NCBI GenBank assembly: GCA_022865305.1
Contig: JALHSP010000101.1
Location: forward strand, 80,953-144,952
Reading direction: 5' to 3'
Source of the DNA: Bacteroidales bacterium
Lineage (GTDB): Bacteria > Bacteroidota > Bacteroidia > Bacteroidales > VadinHA17
DNA: 64,000 nt
The notes beneath the pieces were generated by a model. That model searched no databases and was not told the origin of the DNA. It worked only from the letters and a program-made list of their open reading frames with translations. Positions within the stretch are counted from its first letter, which is position 1. Every line of letters starts with the position of its first letter. The position numbers and the translations under genes are program-made. Shown piece after piece: positions 52,883 to 63,565 of the stretch.

Positions 52883-55800
52883 ATGAATAAAACTGGAGTT
52901 ATATTCTTATTATGGTCAATCCTTCCTGCTTTTATTGCAGCCCAGCCACTTGCAAAAAGGCAGCAATATGATATTGCAAAGGATAAGGTATTGTATACCA
53001 TAGGTTATGCACATCTTGATACAGAATGGAATTGGGAGTATCCAACCACCATAAACCAGTACATAAGGAACACAATGGAGGATAATTTCAAGCTTTTTGA
53101 AAAGTATCCCGACTATGTTTTCAATTTTACAGGTTCGAGACGTTATAAAATGATGAAAGAATACTATCCAGAGTCCTATAAAAAAGTAGCGGATTATATC
53201 AAACAGGGAAGGTGGTTTGTCTCAGGTTCATCTGTTGATGAGGGAGAAGTGAATATCTCTTCTTCGGAATCTGTTATTCGCCAGGTTTTGTATGGTAATC
53301 TTTTTTTCAGGCGGGAGTTTAACAAGGAGAGTTATGATTATATGCTACCGGACTGTTTCGGTTTTGTGGCGACTATGCCTCAGGTCTGGAACCATGCCGG
53401 TCTCCTGGGATTTTCAACGCAGAAACTTACATGGAGATCATCAAATGGAATTCCATTTAATATTGGTATATGGGAAGGCCCCGATGGCAAAGGACTCCTA
53501 GCTGCTTTAAACGCAACAGATTATACAGGAAGGGTTGTCTCCCGCCTTGATAAAGACAGTACATGGAATGCCAGAATACAGGATGGAATAAATAAGTATG
53601 GTGTCTCTTTTGATTTCCGCTATTATGGTGTTGGTGATATTGGCGGTTCCCCCAGAGAAGAGGATGTTAAAAATGTTGTTGGCAGTTTAAGAAACAGTGA
53701 TAGTAAATTTAAGGTTATACTCACCTCCTCCGATCAGATTTATAAGGATATTACGCCAGAGCTCCGTAAGAAACTTCCAACTTACTCTGGAGACCTTCTG
53801 CTGATTGAACACAGTGCAGGTTCAATGACCTCTCAATCGTACATGAAAAGGGCTAATCGGAAAAATGAGATTCTTGCCAAATCTGCCGAACAGGCTTCAG
53901 TATTAGCTGATTGGATTGGCGGGGCCGCCTATCCTGCTGAGAAACTTAATAGTGCGTGGGAATTAGTTTTGGGCAGCCAGTTTCACGATATTCTTCCGGG
54001 TACAAGTACTGTAAAAGCGTATGAGTATGCCTGGAATGATGAGTTTATAGCAATGAACACCTTCTCTGAAGTACTTAAGAATGCAGTCAGCAATATATCA
54101 CGTTCGCTGAATACACAGGTTGAGGGCAGATCAGTTGTTGTATTTAATCCGGTAGCCAGGACGAGGGAGGATATTGTAACAGCTGAACTGATTTATCCGA
54201 AACTCCCTGTAAATGTCAGGGTAACAGATAAGGATGGTAATTCTCTTCCATCACAGATAATTTCAGCGAAAGGGAATAAGCTTACAGTTATTTTCCTGGC
54301 AAAGCTGCCATCAGCAGGTTTCTCGGTATTTGGTATACAGGAAACAACTGATAAACAAACATCCTCAGAGCTTTTTGTTACGGATCAGACGCTCGAGAAT
54401 AAGTTCTTTAAAGTGAAGATAGATGCCAATGGTGACATAGCTGGCATTTACGATAAGAGAGCTGCAAGGGAAGTACTTTCAAAACCGGCTACACTCGATT
54501 TTCAACTGGAAAATCCATCACAATGGCCTGCCTGGAACATGGATTGGAAGGACCGTAAAAATCCTCCGATTGACTACATGAACAAAAATGCAACAATAAA
54601 TATAATTGAACAGGGACCAGTTCGTGTTGCAATTGAAGTTATCAGGAAAGGGCAAAACTCTGAAATAACTCAGATTATCAGCCTTGCTGCCGGAGAATCA
54701 GGAAAGATTGTTGAAGTAAGGAATAAGATCGACTGGCAGTCAAAAGGAGTTAGCCTTAAAGCAGCTTTTCCCACAACTGTTGTCAATGAGTTTGCCACAT
54801 ATAGTTTGAATACTGCTGCAGTTCAGAGGGCAACAAACAATGAAATTAAATTTGAAGTTCCTGGCAGACAGTGGATTGATATAACCGACCGCTCAAATAA
54901 TTATGGTGTTTCAATTCTTGAGGATTGTAAATATGGTTCAGATAAGCCTGACAACAGTACTCTCAGACTCACTCTGATGTATACCCCAAAAGCCAGTTCA
55001 TATATTTACCAGGGTACTCAGGATTGGGGTGTTCATGATGTTAAATATGGTATTTATCCTCATATTGGCGACTGGGTTTATGCAAAAACTCCCTGGCAGG
55101 GAAATTTTCTAAATAATCCTCCTGTTGCTTTTGAGACTACAAAACACAATGGCCCGTTGGGAAAGGAGATATCTATTATTCAAATCAATACAAACCAGGT
55201 TGATGTGATGGCCATTAAGAAAGCTGAGGAAAGCGATTATTATATTGTCAGGTTTAATGAGCTTTACGGGAAGGAGGCAAAAAATGTCGTTATCAGTTTC
55301 CGTGGCAGGATTACTGAAGCATTTGAGGTAAATGGACAGGAGCAGAAGATCGGCATTGCTGATTTTGCTAATGGCAACTTAAATTTTGATATGGGTAAAT
55401 TTGCAATCAGGACCTTTGCTGTTAAATTCGAAAATATACCTCTAAAACTTTCAAAGCCTCTCCAGCAAGTTGTTACACTGGCGTATAATGGAGATGGTTT
55501 TAGCTCTGATAACAGAAGAAACGATGGTAATATTGTTAATAATCTTACTATTCCTGCTGAACTGATTCCTGCAGAAGTAGTAAGTGAGGATATCATTTTC
55601 AAAGTTGGTAATACATCTGATAATCAAAAGAATATGTTAATCACCAGAGGCCAGAAAATCAATTTGCCTCCGGGAGATTTTAACAAACTTTATATTCTTG
55701 CTGCTGCAGATGAAGACACTCAGGGGGCATTTAAAGTGGGCAGTAAAACCATAAACATACCTTTCCAGAACTGGACAGGATATGTAGGCCAGCATTATGG

Positions 55801-56755
55801 AAGGGTACTCTATTTCAATAACATGAAGGTAGCCTCTATTACCAATGCTTTTACCCGGCGGGATAATATAGCATGGTTTGCTTCACATCGACATAACCCG
55901 GATGCTAATGATGCCTATCAGTACAGTTATCTGTATAAGTATGAGATTAGTCTTCCTAAAGGTGTAAGGTCGGTCAAATTGCCGGATAATTCCAGGATTA
56001 AAGTATTTGCAATGACTCTCACAAACAACCAGAAAGATGAAATAACTCCTTTGCAGCCTCTATATGATGATTTTACGGATAACAAGCCTGTTAAGCTTAG
56101 AGTTAACGAAATTGTTACTCTCGATCTCAAACCTTTAACTTTTCTGCAGCAGCCACTTTTTACCGAAAGTGTTGATGAAAGAATGCTTCCGAGGCTGAAA
56201 CAATATCTCAGGAATGCAGGTCTGGATACTATATTGGTAATAACCCAGCCCTCATCAAATGACTACGCTGATGTTAATTCAGGGAATAAAGTAACTGCCG
56301 CATACTATCCTGCTGGTAAATCATCCAGAGGAATTGAATATTCCGGACAGAAGTTTGATATTCCCAATATTCTCAATACTAAAACAGGCGTACCTAAGGA
56401 TACCTTATTCTTTGACAATGGAGAAGGAAGGGTAATGATCGATCTTCAAAAACCAGTTTCTATTGACAGGATAAATATGTTTTTTGAAACCTTCAGGGGA
56501 AGAGGGTCACAGCCTGGTCAGCAGATATTTTCGATCTGGGCATCATTATCCGGATCCGATGTAACGGGAGATCCCAAAACCAAAGGTTGGCAATTTGTCG
56601 GTGTTTATGGTACAGGAGGCAGAGGATTTGGAGGTTCCGGGACATCATATGTCTTTGATAACAACCTTAAATGCCGATACCTGATGTTTATCTCGGATGG
56701 CAGCTGGCATGGTACAGATTATGTAAAACAACTTGATATTTTTGAAAAAAAGTAA
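52883..56755 (+). CDS. Secreted GH38 alpha-mannosidase
   Basis: The 1290-residue protein has a signal peptide (about 1-20). The GH38 catalytic domain covers about 35-320: His44 and Asp46 in YAHLDTEWNWEY are zinc ligands, Asp157 in LPDCFGF is the expected nucleophile, and the His in GSQFHDILPGTSTV (near 370) completes the site. The helical middle domain, then GH38 C-terminal beta domains, cover about 440-870. The remaining 400 residues are a beta-rich extension (ending with an F5/8-type-like fold near 1180-1290, KPVSIDRINMFFETF), much longer than usual. It should cleave alpha-mannose from glycans at the cell surface or in the periplasm. No SusC/D pair is adjacent, so it is not an obvious PUL member. 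Confidence 0.92.
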   Translation: MNKTGVIFLLWSILPAFIAAQPLAKRQQYDIAKDKVLYTIGYAHLDTEWNWEYPTTINQYIRNTMEDNFKLFEKYPDYVFNFTGSRRYKMMKEYYPESYKKVADYIKQGRWFVSGSSVDEGEVNISSSESVIRQVLYGNLFFRREFNKESYDYMLPDCFGFVATMPQVWNHAGLLGFSTQKLTWRSSNGIPFNIGIWEGPDGKGLLAALNATDYTGRVVSRLDKDSTWNARIQDGINKYGVSFDFRYYGVGDIGGSPREEDVKNVVGSLRNSDSKFKVILTSSDQIYKDITPELRKKLPTYSGDLLLIEHSAGSMTSQSYMKRANRKNEILAKSAEQASVLADWIGGAAYPAEKLNSAWELVLGSQFHDILPGTSTVKAYEYAWNDEFIAMNTFSEVLKNAVSNISRSLNTQVEGRSVVVFNPVARTREDIVTAELIYPKLPVNVRVTDKDGNSLPSQIISAKGNKLTVIFLAKLPSAGFSVFGIQETTDKQTSSELFVTDQTLENKFFKVKIDANGDIAGIYDKRAAREVLSKPATLDFQLENPSQWPAWNMDWKDRKNPPIDYMNKNATINIIEQGPVRVAIEVIRKGQNSEITQIISLAAGESGKIVEVRNKIDWQSKGVSLKAAFPTTVVNEFATYSLNTAAVQRATNNEIKFEVPGRQWIDITDRSNNYGVSILEDCKYGSDKPDNSTLRLTLMYTPKASSYIYQGTQDWGVHDVKYGIYPHIGDWVYAKTPWQGNFLNNPPVAFETTKHNGPLGKEISIIQINTNQVDVMAIKKAEESDYYIVRFNELYGKEAKNVVISFRGRITEAFEVNGQEQKIGIADFANGNLNFDMGKFAIRTFAVKFENIPLKLSKPLQQVVTLAYNGDGFSSDNRRNDGNIVNNLTIPAELIPAEVVSEDIIFKVGNTSDNQKNMLITRGQKINLPPGDFNKLYILAAADEDTQGAFKVGSKTINIPFQNWTGYVGQHYGRVLYFNNMKVASITNAFTRRDNIAWFASHRHNPDANDAYQYSYLYKYEISLPKGVRSVKLPDNSRIKVFAMTLTNNQKDEITPLQPLYDDFTDNKPVKLRVNEIVTLDLKPLTFLQQPLFTESVDERMLPRLKQYLRNAGLDTILVITQPSSNDYADVNSGNKVTAAYYPAGKSSRGIEYSGQKFDIPNILNTKTGVPKDTLFFDNGEGRVMIDLQKPVSIDRINMFFETFRGRGSQPGQQIFSIWASLSGSDVTGDPKTKGWQFVGVYGTGGRGFGGSGTSYVFDNNLKCRYLMFISDGSWHGTDYVKQLDIFEKK

Positions 56756-56784
56756 TACAGTATCAAGTATATTATTATCATAAA

Positions 56785-56825
56785 AATCACATCCTCGCAG
56801 TTGTAACAACTACGAGGATGTGATT
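56785..56825. other. Long hairpin between GH38 and the sigma factor
   Basis: AATCACATCCTCG (56785-56797) pairs perfectly with CGAGGATGTGATT (56813-56825), and inside the loop AGTTG/CAACT adds a second stem. The T-run expected of a terminator is on the minus strand only, although both flanking genes are on the plus strand. Confidence 0.6.
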
Positions 56826-56961
56826 CTCCAGAGAGTAAGAATATGACCGGATAATACTCCAACGCAACCTTTTTTTAATTATTCACATCAATCTTTAAAA
56901 GAAATTATAGTTTTTAAGACAATTTTTTTATATTTTTATAATCTCAAACAGGTTAACGACC

Positions 56962-57522
56962 TTGCCGGAGATTAAAAATATCATAAACGGTTGTCTCAAA
57001 GGTAACAGAAGGGATCAGGAACTTCTGTACAGGAGGCATGCACCAAAATTATATGCTGTATGCATTCAGTATTCAGGAAACGATGAGGAAGCAAGGGATA
57101 TATTACAGGATGGATTTATAAAGATCTTTGAAAATCTTGTCCATTATAAACATGAAGGTTCTTTTGAAGGATGGATACGGCGGATAATAGTCAACACGGC
57201 TCTTGAGAAATATCGCAGCAAGCATAATCTCTACAGAGTCGATGACATTGATCAGATTCCGGAACTGGATGCAGAACCCGATAATGAAGATTATGCAGGA
57301 CTGGAAGCAGTTGACCTGCTGGGAATAATCAGAGAGCTGCCTCCGAAATACAGAGTAGTGTTTAATCTTTTTGCAATTGAAGGATATTCGCATAAAGAGA
57401 TCGGCAGAATGATGAATATTTCAGAAGGGACCTCAAAATCGAATCTGTCACGTGCCCGTGTAATTCTTCAGAGAAGAGTTGGTTCATATACAGGGATTAA
57501 GAAAAGTATATCAAATGGATAA
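56962..57522 (+). CDS. ECF-type RNA polymerase sigma factor
   Basis: This 186-residue sigma factor has region 2 at about residues 15-85 (LLYRRHAPKLYAVCIQYSGN, EEARDILQDGFIKIFENLV, GWIRRIIVNTALEKYR) and region 4 at about 115-172 (LPPKYRVVFNLFAIEGYSHK, MMNISEGTSKSNLSRAR). The start is TTG (56962-56964), with no ATG nearby that would keep the N-terminus. It overlaps the next gene by 8 bp, so that gene is probably its partner or regulator. The A/T-rich upstream sequence holds no clean promoter match. Confidence 0.9.
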   Translation: MPEIKNIINGCLKGNRRDQELLYRRHAPKLYAVCIQYSGNDEEARDILQDGFIKIFENLVHYKHEGSFEGWIRRIIVNTALEKYRSKHNLYRVDDIDQIPELDAEPDNEDYAGLEAVDLLGIIRELPPKYRVVFNLFAIEGYSHKEIGRMMNISEGTSKSNLSRARVILQRRVGSYTGIKKSISNG

Positions 57523-58834
57523 CAGGTGGTCAAATATTGATCTTGTTTTCCGGAACGGACTGAAAAATTATGAAGTACTTCCTCCACCGGAAGTCTGGAA
57601 TAATCTGCGTCCTGTCATTAGAAAGAAACAGAAGCCATATATGGTTCTGAGAGCAGCCGCTTTTGCTACTGTAGTTTTGTCGTTAAGCTTTCTGGCATAC
57701 AGATGGAGCAAGGAAATTTCAGCCAGGCTGGAAAATCCTGTTATATCTGTGAATGAAGAATCTGTTGCTCCTGTCACCAGCCCGATTATTGCAAGTCTGT
57801 TGCCGGAGGGTAGAATAAATAATGACAATTCTTTCAGATATGAAGGTACCCGGGAGGAGGTTCAACCTGAAAATATTCTTATTCCAGGGAATAACACATC
57901 AACATCCCGGGCCATTATTTACCCTTCAGTATCAGGAGGATTTTCCCTGAATGAGATCTCTCGTAACAACTCAGATTTAATGGCGATAAATTATCCCCGT
58001 ACCAGTTCTGTAAATACTTATGACTTCAATACACAGATTCTGCCTGCAACCAGCGCCGGGAATGAAATCGACAGGTGGACAATTGCCGCATTAATTGCAC
58101 CAACATATTATACTTCCTTCCGCTCAGGAAATGATGAATTTTCCAGGGAGATCATGAAATCAGAACAACCTCTTTTCTCATATTCAGGTGGAGTTGCCCT
58201 GGCATATAAAATCAATAAAAGGTTTTCTATTCAGTCTGGTCTCTATTTCTCATCTGTTGGTCAGATGGTGGAGGGAATTACATCTTTCAGCGGTTTTAGA
58301 AATTATGACAATACAAAAGGCGACCATAACTTTGAAGTACTTACTGCCAATGGAACGGTGTATACAAACAATGCTGATGTTTTCCTCCTAAACACCGGCA
58401 TGGACAGCAGGATACAGGCAAAATTCACCAATGAGGCATTCGACCCTGTTAAAGCAAACCTTGAGTATCTTGATAATTCACTGCGACAGAATTTCAGTTA
58501 CCTTGAGGTACCTTTCGTTGTAAAATATAAGGTGATTGATAAAACTTTTGATTTTAATTTAATCGGCGGCTTATCCTCTAACCTGCTGGTTAATAATTCC
58601 GTATATGCCAGTGTTGATGGAGGAAAATATCAGGTCGGTAAAACTCAAGGAATGAATGCAATTACTTTCAGCAGTTCCTTTGGTATGGGAATGGAATACA
58701 ATGTAAACCGCAACCTGTCATTAAATCTGGAACCGACTTTCAGATACTACCTGAATCCTTTCAATGAATTATCAGGATTGAAATTTCATCCTTACTCTTT
58801 TGGAATATTTTCAGGACTCTCGTTCAAATTCTGA
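57515..58834 (+). CDS. Membrane-anchored outer-membrane-like barrel protein paired with the sigma factor
   Basis: The 439-residue protein (ATG at 57515, overlapping the sigma gene by 8 bp) starts with a short cytoplasmic segment that has NYEVLPPPEVWNNL, then a membrane helix (about 41-60; RAAAFATVVLSLSFLAYRW), a linker of about 120 residues with Ser/Asn/Pro-rich sequence and a PorT-like barrel (about 180-439) ending SFGIFSGLSFKF. Such a chain would link the inner membrane to a barrel normally found in the outer membrane. By position it is a candidate anti-sigma factor, but no ZAS or FecR-like domain is present. Confidence 0.8.
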   Translation: MDNRWSNIDLVFRNGLKNYEVLPPPEVWNNLRPVIRKKQKPYMVLRAAAFATVVLSLSFLAYRWSKEISARLENPVISVNEESVAPVTSPIIASLLPEGRINNDNSFRYEGTREEVQPENILIPGNNTSTSRAIIYPSVSGGFSLNEISRNNSDLMAINYPRTSSVNTYDFNTQILPATSAGNEIDRWTIAALIAPTYYTSFRSGNDEFSREIMKSEQPLFSYSGGVALAYKINKRFSIQSGLYFSSVGQMVEGITSFSGFRNYDNTKGDHNFEVLTANGTVYTNNADVFLLNTGMDSRIQAKFTNEAFDPVKANLEYLDNSLRQNFSYLEVPFVVKYKVIDKTFDFNLIGGLSSNLLVNNSVYASVDGGKYQVGKTQGMNAITFSSSFGMGMEYNVNRNLSLNLEPTFRYYLNPFNELSGLKFHPYSFGIFSGLSFKF

Positions 58835-58907
58835 AACAACTCAAGCTCCCATTAATATTTAATTTGTTTTTGCCTTTCCCTGAATAATTATTGAGGTGTA
58901 AAAATAT

Positions 58908-58915
58908 TACCTTTG
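58908..58915 (+). promoter_or_regulatory. -7 box of the lytic transglycosylase
   Basis: TACCTTTG fits TAnnTTTG, 28 nt before the ATG at 58944. Confidence 0.5.
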
Positions 58916-58943
58916 CATTTTATTTGTAATCACCCTTATTATT

Positions 58944-59903
58944 ATGGTAAATTCAAAAAGGAAAACAATACTTACGGCATTTATCCTGGGTAGCACTGTG
59001 TTTATTATTTTTTTAGCTGCCGGGGGATTTAAAGGATACAGCAACCCTTCAAACAATGGATTTTCAGAAGATACTGTTTTTACTAACAGGACATATAAGC
59101 TACCTGATAACGTCACGTTTGCAGGAGAGAGAATGCCCCTTGAAAATTTTGACACCAGGGAGAGTCTTGAACGTGAGATCCTGACCAGCGCTTACAGGCA
59201 CTCCTCTACAATACTGATTATTAAAAGAGCTAACAGATACCTTCCGGTTATTGAAAAGATTTTAAGGAAGAATAATATCCCTGATGATTTAAAATATCTA
59301 GCAGCAGCGGAAAGTGAATTCTGCAATATGATTTCTCCGGTTGGCGCAACAGGATTCTGGCAGATTATGCCTGAAACAGGCAGAGAAGAAGGAATGGAAA
59401 TAAATAATGAGGTTGATGAAAGGTATAATCTTGAAAAATCAACTCAGTTTGCATGTGAATATTTTCAAAAGTCTTACGAAAAATACGGTAACTGGACACT
59501 TGCAGCAGCATCATATAACGGTGGCAGATCAGCCATTGATGAGCAGATTCAGATACAGAATCAGAATAATTATTATGACCTTTTGTTAAGTGAAGAGACT
59601 GCACGGTATGTTTTCAGAGCGGTTGCATACAAGCTAATAATAACAGATCCGGGAAATTATGGATTTACTATTGATAAAGAGGATCTCTATCCCGAATTGA
59701 AATATTTCGAAGTGAAGGTAGATAGTGCTATAACAAGCTTTTCCAGGTTCGCTGAAATATACGGAACAAATTACAAATTGTTGAAATTTCTGAATCCTTG
59801 GCTCAGGAAATCATATCTTACGCCAAAACCCTCAAAAGAATATTTAATAAAGATACCTGTAGCAGGGATGCGGCGAATTGAAAAAACTGAGACTGTAAAC
59901 TGA
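58944..59903 (+). CDS. MltD-like lytic murein transglycosylase
   Basis: The 319-residue protein has an N-terminal signal anchor (about 8-28) and an SLT domain (about 105-235). The catalytic Glu123 lies in [19 protein letters not shown], followed by [13 protein letters not shown] and LAAASYNGG, the family's motifs. The C-terminal 60 residues ([20 protein letters not shown]) resemble a LysM-type peptidoglycan-binding module. It cleaves the glycan chain between MurNAc and GlcNAc, forming 1,6-anhydro ends. It lies 22 nt before uvrA and shares its direction. Confidence 0.9.
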   Translation: MVNSKRKTILTAFILGSTVFIIFLAAGGFKGYSNPSNNGFSEDTVFTNRTYKLPDNVTFAGERMPLENFDTRESLEREILTSAYRHSSTILIIKRANRYLPVIEKILRKNNIPDDLKYLAAAESEFCNMISPVGATGFWQIMPETGREEGMEINNEVDERYNLEKSTQFACEYFQKSYEKYGNWTLAAASYNGGRSAIDEQIQIQNQNNYYDLLLSEETARYVFRAVAYKLIITDPGNYGFTIDKEDLYPELKYFEVKVDSAITSFSRFAEIYGTNYKLLKFLNPWLRKSYLTPKPSKEYLIKIPVAGMRRIEKTETVN

Positions 59904-59925
59904 TATTTTACGGCAGAGAGTAAAG

Positions 59926-62745
59926 ATGAGTGAGGAAATAAAGGTTCTTGGAGCCCGGGTACATAATTTGCAGAATATTGAGGTTACTATCCCAAGAAAT
60001 AAACTGGTTGTCATTACGGGTCTGAGTGGAAGTGGTAAATCGTCTCTCGCTTTTGACACAATATATGCAGAAGGTCAGCGGCGGTATATGGAAACCCTTT
60101 CTGCCTATGCCAGACAATTTTTAGGAGGGATGGAACGCCCCGATGTTGATAAGATCACCGGTCTGAGCCCTGTAATCTCCATTGAACAAAAAACCACAAA
60201 TAAGAATCCACGATCAACGGTCGGGACAATTACGGAAATTTATGATTTTCTGAGGCTTCTGTATGCAAGGGCTTCTGATGCATATTCGTATGTTTCAGGT
60301 GAAAAGATGGTTAAATATACTGATGATCAAATACTTGAGCTTGTTAAAAAGAAATTTGCCGGTAAAAAGGTATATTTTCTTGCACCGGTTATAAAAGGGC
60401 GTAAAGGTCATTATAAAGAACTTTTTGAACAGCTCCGAAGAAAGGGATTTCTGAATGTACGGATCAATAATGAGATTAAAGAACTCCTTCCTGGAATGAA
60501 GCTTGATCGCTATAAAACCCATTATATTGAGCTGGTTGTTGATAAATTCAGGGTAGGGGAGATTACAGATAAAAGGTTAAAGGAATCTGTTCAGGTATCA
60601 CTCGACCAGGGTGATGGAGTTATGATGGTACTTGATACAGATAGTAATGAGCCAAGGTACTTTAGCCGGCATCTAATGTGTCCTGTAACTGGCTTATCCT
60701 ATAATGAACCTGCCCCGCATACATTTTCATTTAATTCACCTCAGGGAGCATGTCCTCATTGTAATGGTCTGGGCGAAATCTCAAGTATTGATGAGCAAAA
60801 ACTGATCCCCGACAGGGATCTGAGCATAAGAAAAGGAGGCATAGAACCTCTCGGTAAATACAGAAACGTATGGATATTCTGGCAGATTGAGGCGATTGCA
60901 GAAAAAAACGGATTTACTCTCGATACTCCGATAAAAGATATACCCGAAGAAGCGCTGAGTAAGGTACTTTATGGATCTGATGAGGTTTTCAAATTATCCA
61001 ATACACCACTTGGGATGACTTCTAACTATTTTCTGACCTTTGAAGGTGTCGTTAATTTTGTCGGCAATCTGGAAGCAATTAACGGGAAAAAAAACGGAAC
61101 AAGAGTGAGGGACCAGTATGTTCAGTATAATATATGCCCTGAATGCAACGGATCCAGGCTTAAAAAAGAGTCATTGTTTTTCAGGATTGCAGATAAGAAT
61201 ATTGGTGAACTATCAGCAATGGATATCAGGGAGCTATCAATTTTTCTGTCCAATATTGAGGAGAAAATGACCAAGAAACAGAAACTGATTTCAGCAGAGA
61301 TACTGAAAGAGATAAGGGCCAGGCTTGGTTTTATTCTCGAAGTCGGGATTGGATATCTTTCATTAAACAGGGGAGCAAGAACCCTTTCGGGAGGCGAAAG
61401 CCAGAGGATCAGACTTGCAACCCAGATTGGTTCAAGACTTGTCAATGTTCTGTATATTCTTGACGAACCGAGCATAGGTCTTCATCAGAGGGATAACCGT
61501 CGTCTGATTTCTGCTCTTAAACATCTCAGGGATTCAGGTAATTCAGTAATTGTTGTTGAACACGACAGGGAGATGATCCTTTCATCAGATTATATAGTTG
61601 ATATGGGGCCCGGTGCCGGACGAAATGGAGGTCTGGTTGTAGCTTATGGAAGTCCTGAAGAGATAAAACACTTCAATACCCTTACTTCGACATATCTCAA
61701 TAACAAAAAAAGATTTATTATTCCGCATGAACGGAGGAAAGGAAACGGAAAATTCCTTATGATGAACGGTGCCTCGGGGCATAACCTCAATAATATCGAT
61801 GTAGTGCTGCCTCTTGGTACATTTATCTGTGTGACCGGAGTCTCCGGAAGCGGAAAATCTTCACTTATCAACCAGACACTTCATCCTGCACTTGCAAGAA
61901 AATTCCATAACTCAGGGAAATCGCCCTTGCCATACAGGGAAATTATAGGCATGGAACAACTTGATAAAGTGATTGAGGTGAGCCAGTCACCAATAGGAAA
62001 AACGCCAAGATCAAATCCTGCCACATATACTGGTGTTTTTACCGACATCAGAAAACTGTTTGAGCAGACTACTGAAGCAAAGATCAGGGGATTTAGCGCC
62101 GGGAGATTTTCTTTCAACATCAAAGGAGGACGTTGTGAAAGTTGCGAAGGTGCGGGAATGAAGACTATCGAAATGAATTTCCTTCCGGATGTATATGTCC
62201 ATTGTACTGAATGTAATGGCAAACGATACAATCGTGAAACACTTGAAGTCAAATATAAGGGACAGTCGATAAGTGATGTACTTGAAATGACGGTAAACAT
62301 GGCCGTGGAATTTTTTGCTAATGTACCTTCGATATTTCATAAGATTAAAACACTCCAGGATGTCGGGCTGGGTTATATCAAGCTCGGGCAACAGTCTACA
62401 ACCCTCTCAGGTGGTGAGGCACAGCGGGTAAAACTAGCAACAGAACTTGCACGGCGTGATACGGGAAAAACTTTATATATCCTTGATGAACCGACAACCG
62501 GTCTCCATTTTGAAGATGTCAGAGTATTGCTGGATGTACTCAATAAACTTGTTGACAGAGGCAACACAGTCATTGTCATCGAGCATAACCTCGATGTGAT
62601 TAAAATGGCAGATTATATTATCGACCTAGGAAAAGAAGGGGGAAAAGAGGGGGGAAACATTATTTTTTCAGGATCACCGGAAAGACTTGTTGAATGCACT
62701 GAAAGCTATACCGGATTATTCCTGAAACCAGAATTGAAGGCATAA
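59926..62745 (+). CDS. uvrA: Excinuclease ABC subunit A
   Basis: The 939-residue nucleotide excision repair ATPase finds damaged DNA and loads UvrB. It has two ABC modules: Walker [17 protein letters not shown] near residue 30 and [16 protein letters not shown] near 640, signatures [16 protein letters not shown] and [16 protein letters not shown]. Zinc-finger cysteines lie in [11 protein letters not shown] and in [13 protein letters not shown] with [11 protein letters not shown]. Length and order are normal for the family. No uvrB or uvrC is near. Confidence 0.97.
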   Translation: MSEEIKVLGARVHNLQNIEVTIPRNKLVVITGLSGSGKSSLAFDTIYAEGQRRYMETLSAYARQFLGGMERPDVDKITGLSPVISIEQKTTNKNPRSTVGTITEIYDFLRLLYARASDAYSYVSGEKMVKYTDDQILELVKKKFAGKKVYFLAPVIKGRKGHYKELFEQLRRKGFLNVRINNEIKELLPGMKLDRYKTHYIELVVDKFRVGEITDKRLKESVQVSLDQGDGVMMVLDTDSNEPRYFSRHLMCPVTGLSYNEPAPHTFSFNSPQGACPHCNGLGEISSIDEQKLIPDRDLSIRKGGIEPLGKYRNVWIFWQIEAIAEKNGFTLDTPIKDIPEEALSKVLYGSDEVFKLSNTPLGMTSNYFLTFEGVVNFVGNLEAINGKKNGTRVRDQYVQYNICPECNGSRLKKESLFFRIADKNIGELSAMDIRELSIFLSNIEEKMTKKQKLISAEILKEIRARLGFILEVGIGYLSLNRGARTLSGGESQRIRLATQIGSRLVNVLYILDEPSIGLHQRDNRRLISALKHLRDSGNSVIVVEHDREMILSSDYIVDMGPGAGRNGGLVVAYGSPEEIKHFNTLTSTYLNNKKRFIIPHERRKGNGKFLMMNGASGHNLNNIDVVLPLGTFICVTGVSGSGKSSLINQTLHPALARKFHNSGKSPLPYREIIGMEQLDKVIEVSQSPIGKTPRSNPATYTGVFTDIRKLFEQTTEAKIRGFSAGRFSFNIKGGRCESCEGAGMKTIEMNFLPDVYVHCTECNGKRYNRETLEVKYKGQSISDVLEMTVNMAVEFFANVPSIFHKIKTLQDVGLGYIKLGQQSTTLSGGEAQRVKLATELARRDTGKTLYILDEPTTGLHFEDVRVLLDVLNKLVDRGNTVIVIEHNLDVIKMADYIIDLGKEGGKEGGNIIFSGSPERLVECTESYTGLFLKPELKA

Positions 62746-62754
62746 GATTTTGAC

Positions 62755-62762
62755 TATATTTG
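62755..62762 (+). promoter_or_regulatory. -7 box of the LOG-family gene
   Basis: TATATTTG fits TAnnTTTG, with TTG 18 nt upstream, 19 nt before the ATG at 62782. Confidence 0.5.
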
Positions 62763-62781
62763 AAACACTAAAAACTATATT

Positions 62782-63501
62782 ATGGCCAAAGGGGATAAAC
62801 CAGCTGATCTTATTAAAGATGCTTTTGAAGAAAAAACGTGGCATGAGATCCATACAACTGACTCATGGAGAGTATTTAAAATAATCTCTGAACTGGTTGA
62901 AGGTTTTGAAAAACTTTCCCGTATTGGCCCTTGTGTTTCAATTTTTGGTTCGGCAAGGACACATCATAATGATAAATACTACCGGCTTGCTGAAGACATT
63001 GCTTTTAAGCTGACCCAGAAAGGATATGGAGTAATTACAGGTGGTGGCCCCGGTATCATGGAGGCTGCAAATAAAGGAGCCAGACGTGGTAACGGGAAAT
63101 CGGTAGGTATTAATATTGACCTTCCATTTGAACAGAGACCCAATCTGTATATTGATGCTGATAAACTCATCACTTTCGACCATTTCTTTGTCAGGAAAGT
63201 GATGTTCATGAAATATGCACAGGGATTCATTGTTCTGCCAGGAGGATTTGGAACATTTGATGAGCTCTTTGAAGCCATAACACTTATCCAGACAAGGAAA
63301 ATCGGCAAATTCCCGATAATTCTGGTTGGAAAAAAATACTGGAGCGGGTTGATGGAATGGATAAAAGAGGAAATGCTTGCTGAAGAACACAACATATCGC
63401 CCGATGATCTTAACCTTTTTACTATTGTCGATGCTTCAGATGAAGCGGTGCAATATATTGTAAAGTTTTATTCCAGGTATCTTCTCAGCCCCAACTTCTG
63501 A
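62782..63501 (+). CDS. LOG-family protein (nucleotide 5'-monophosphate phosphoribohydrolase)
   Basis: The 239-residue Rossmann-like protein has the LOG motifs GVITGGGPGIMEAANKGARR near residue 88 and LPGGFGTFDELFEAIT near 152. In the family, PGGxGTxxE binds the nucleotide monophosphate and the enzyme cleaves its N-glycosidic bond, as in cytokinin activation. In bacteria the real substrate may be AMP or a damaged nucleotide. The family was earlier called 'lysine decarboxylase', which is not supported. It follows uvrA by 36 nt but has its own promoter box. Confidence 0.92.
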   Translation: MAKGDKPADLIKDAFEEKTWHEIHTTDSWRVFKIISELVEGFEKLSRIGPCVSIFGSARTHHNDKYYRLAEDIAFKLTQKGYGVITGGGPGIMEAANKGARRGNGKSVGINIDLPFEQRPNLYIDADKLITFDHFFVRKVMFMKYAQGFIVLPGGFGTFDELFEAITLIQTRKIGKFPIILVGKKYWSGLMEWIKEEMLAEEHNISPDDLNLFTIVDASDEAVQYIVKFYSRYLLSPNF

Positions 63502-63565
63502 TATTAAAATAAGAGTTAACATAGAGAATTATTTCATAAAGTTATATTATTGTAAATCAATACTT

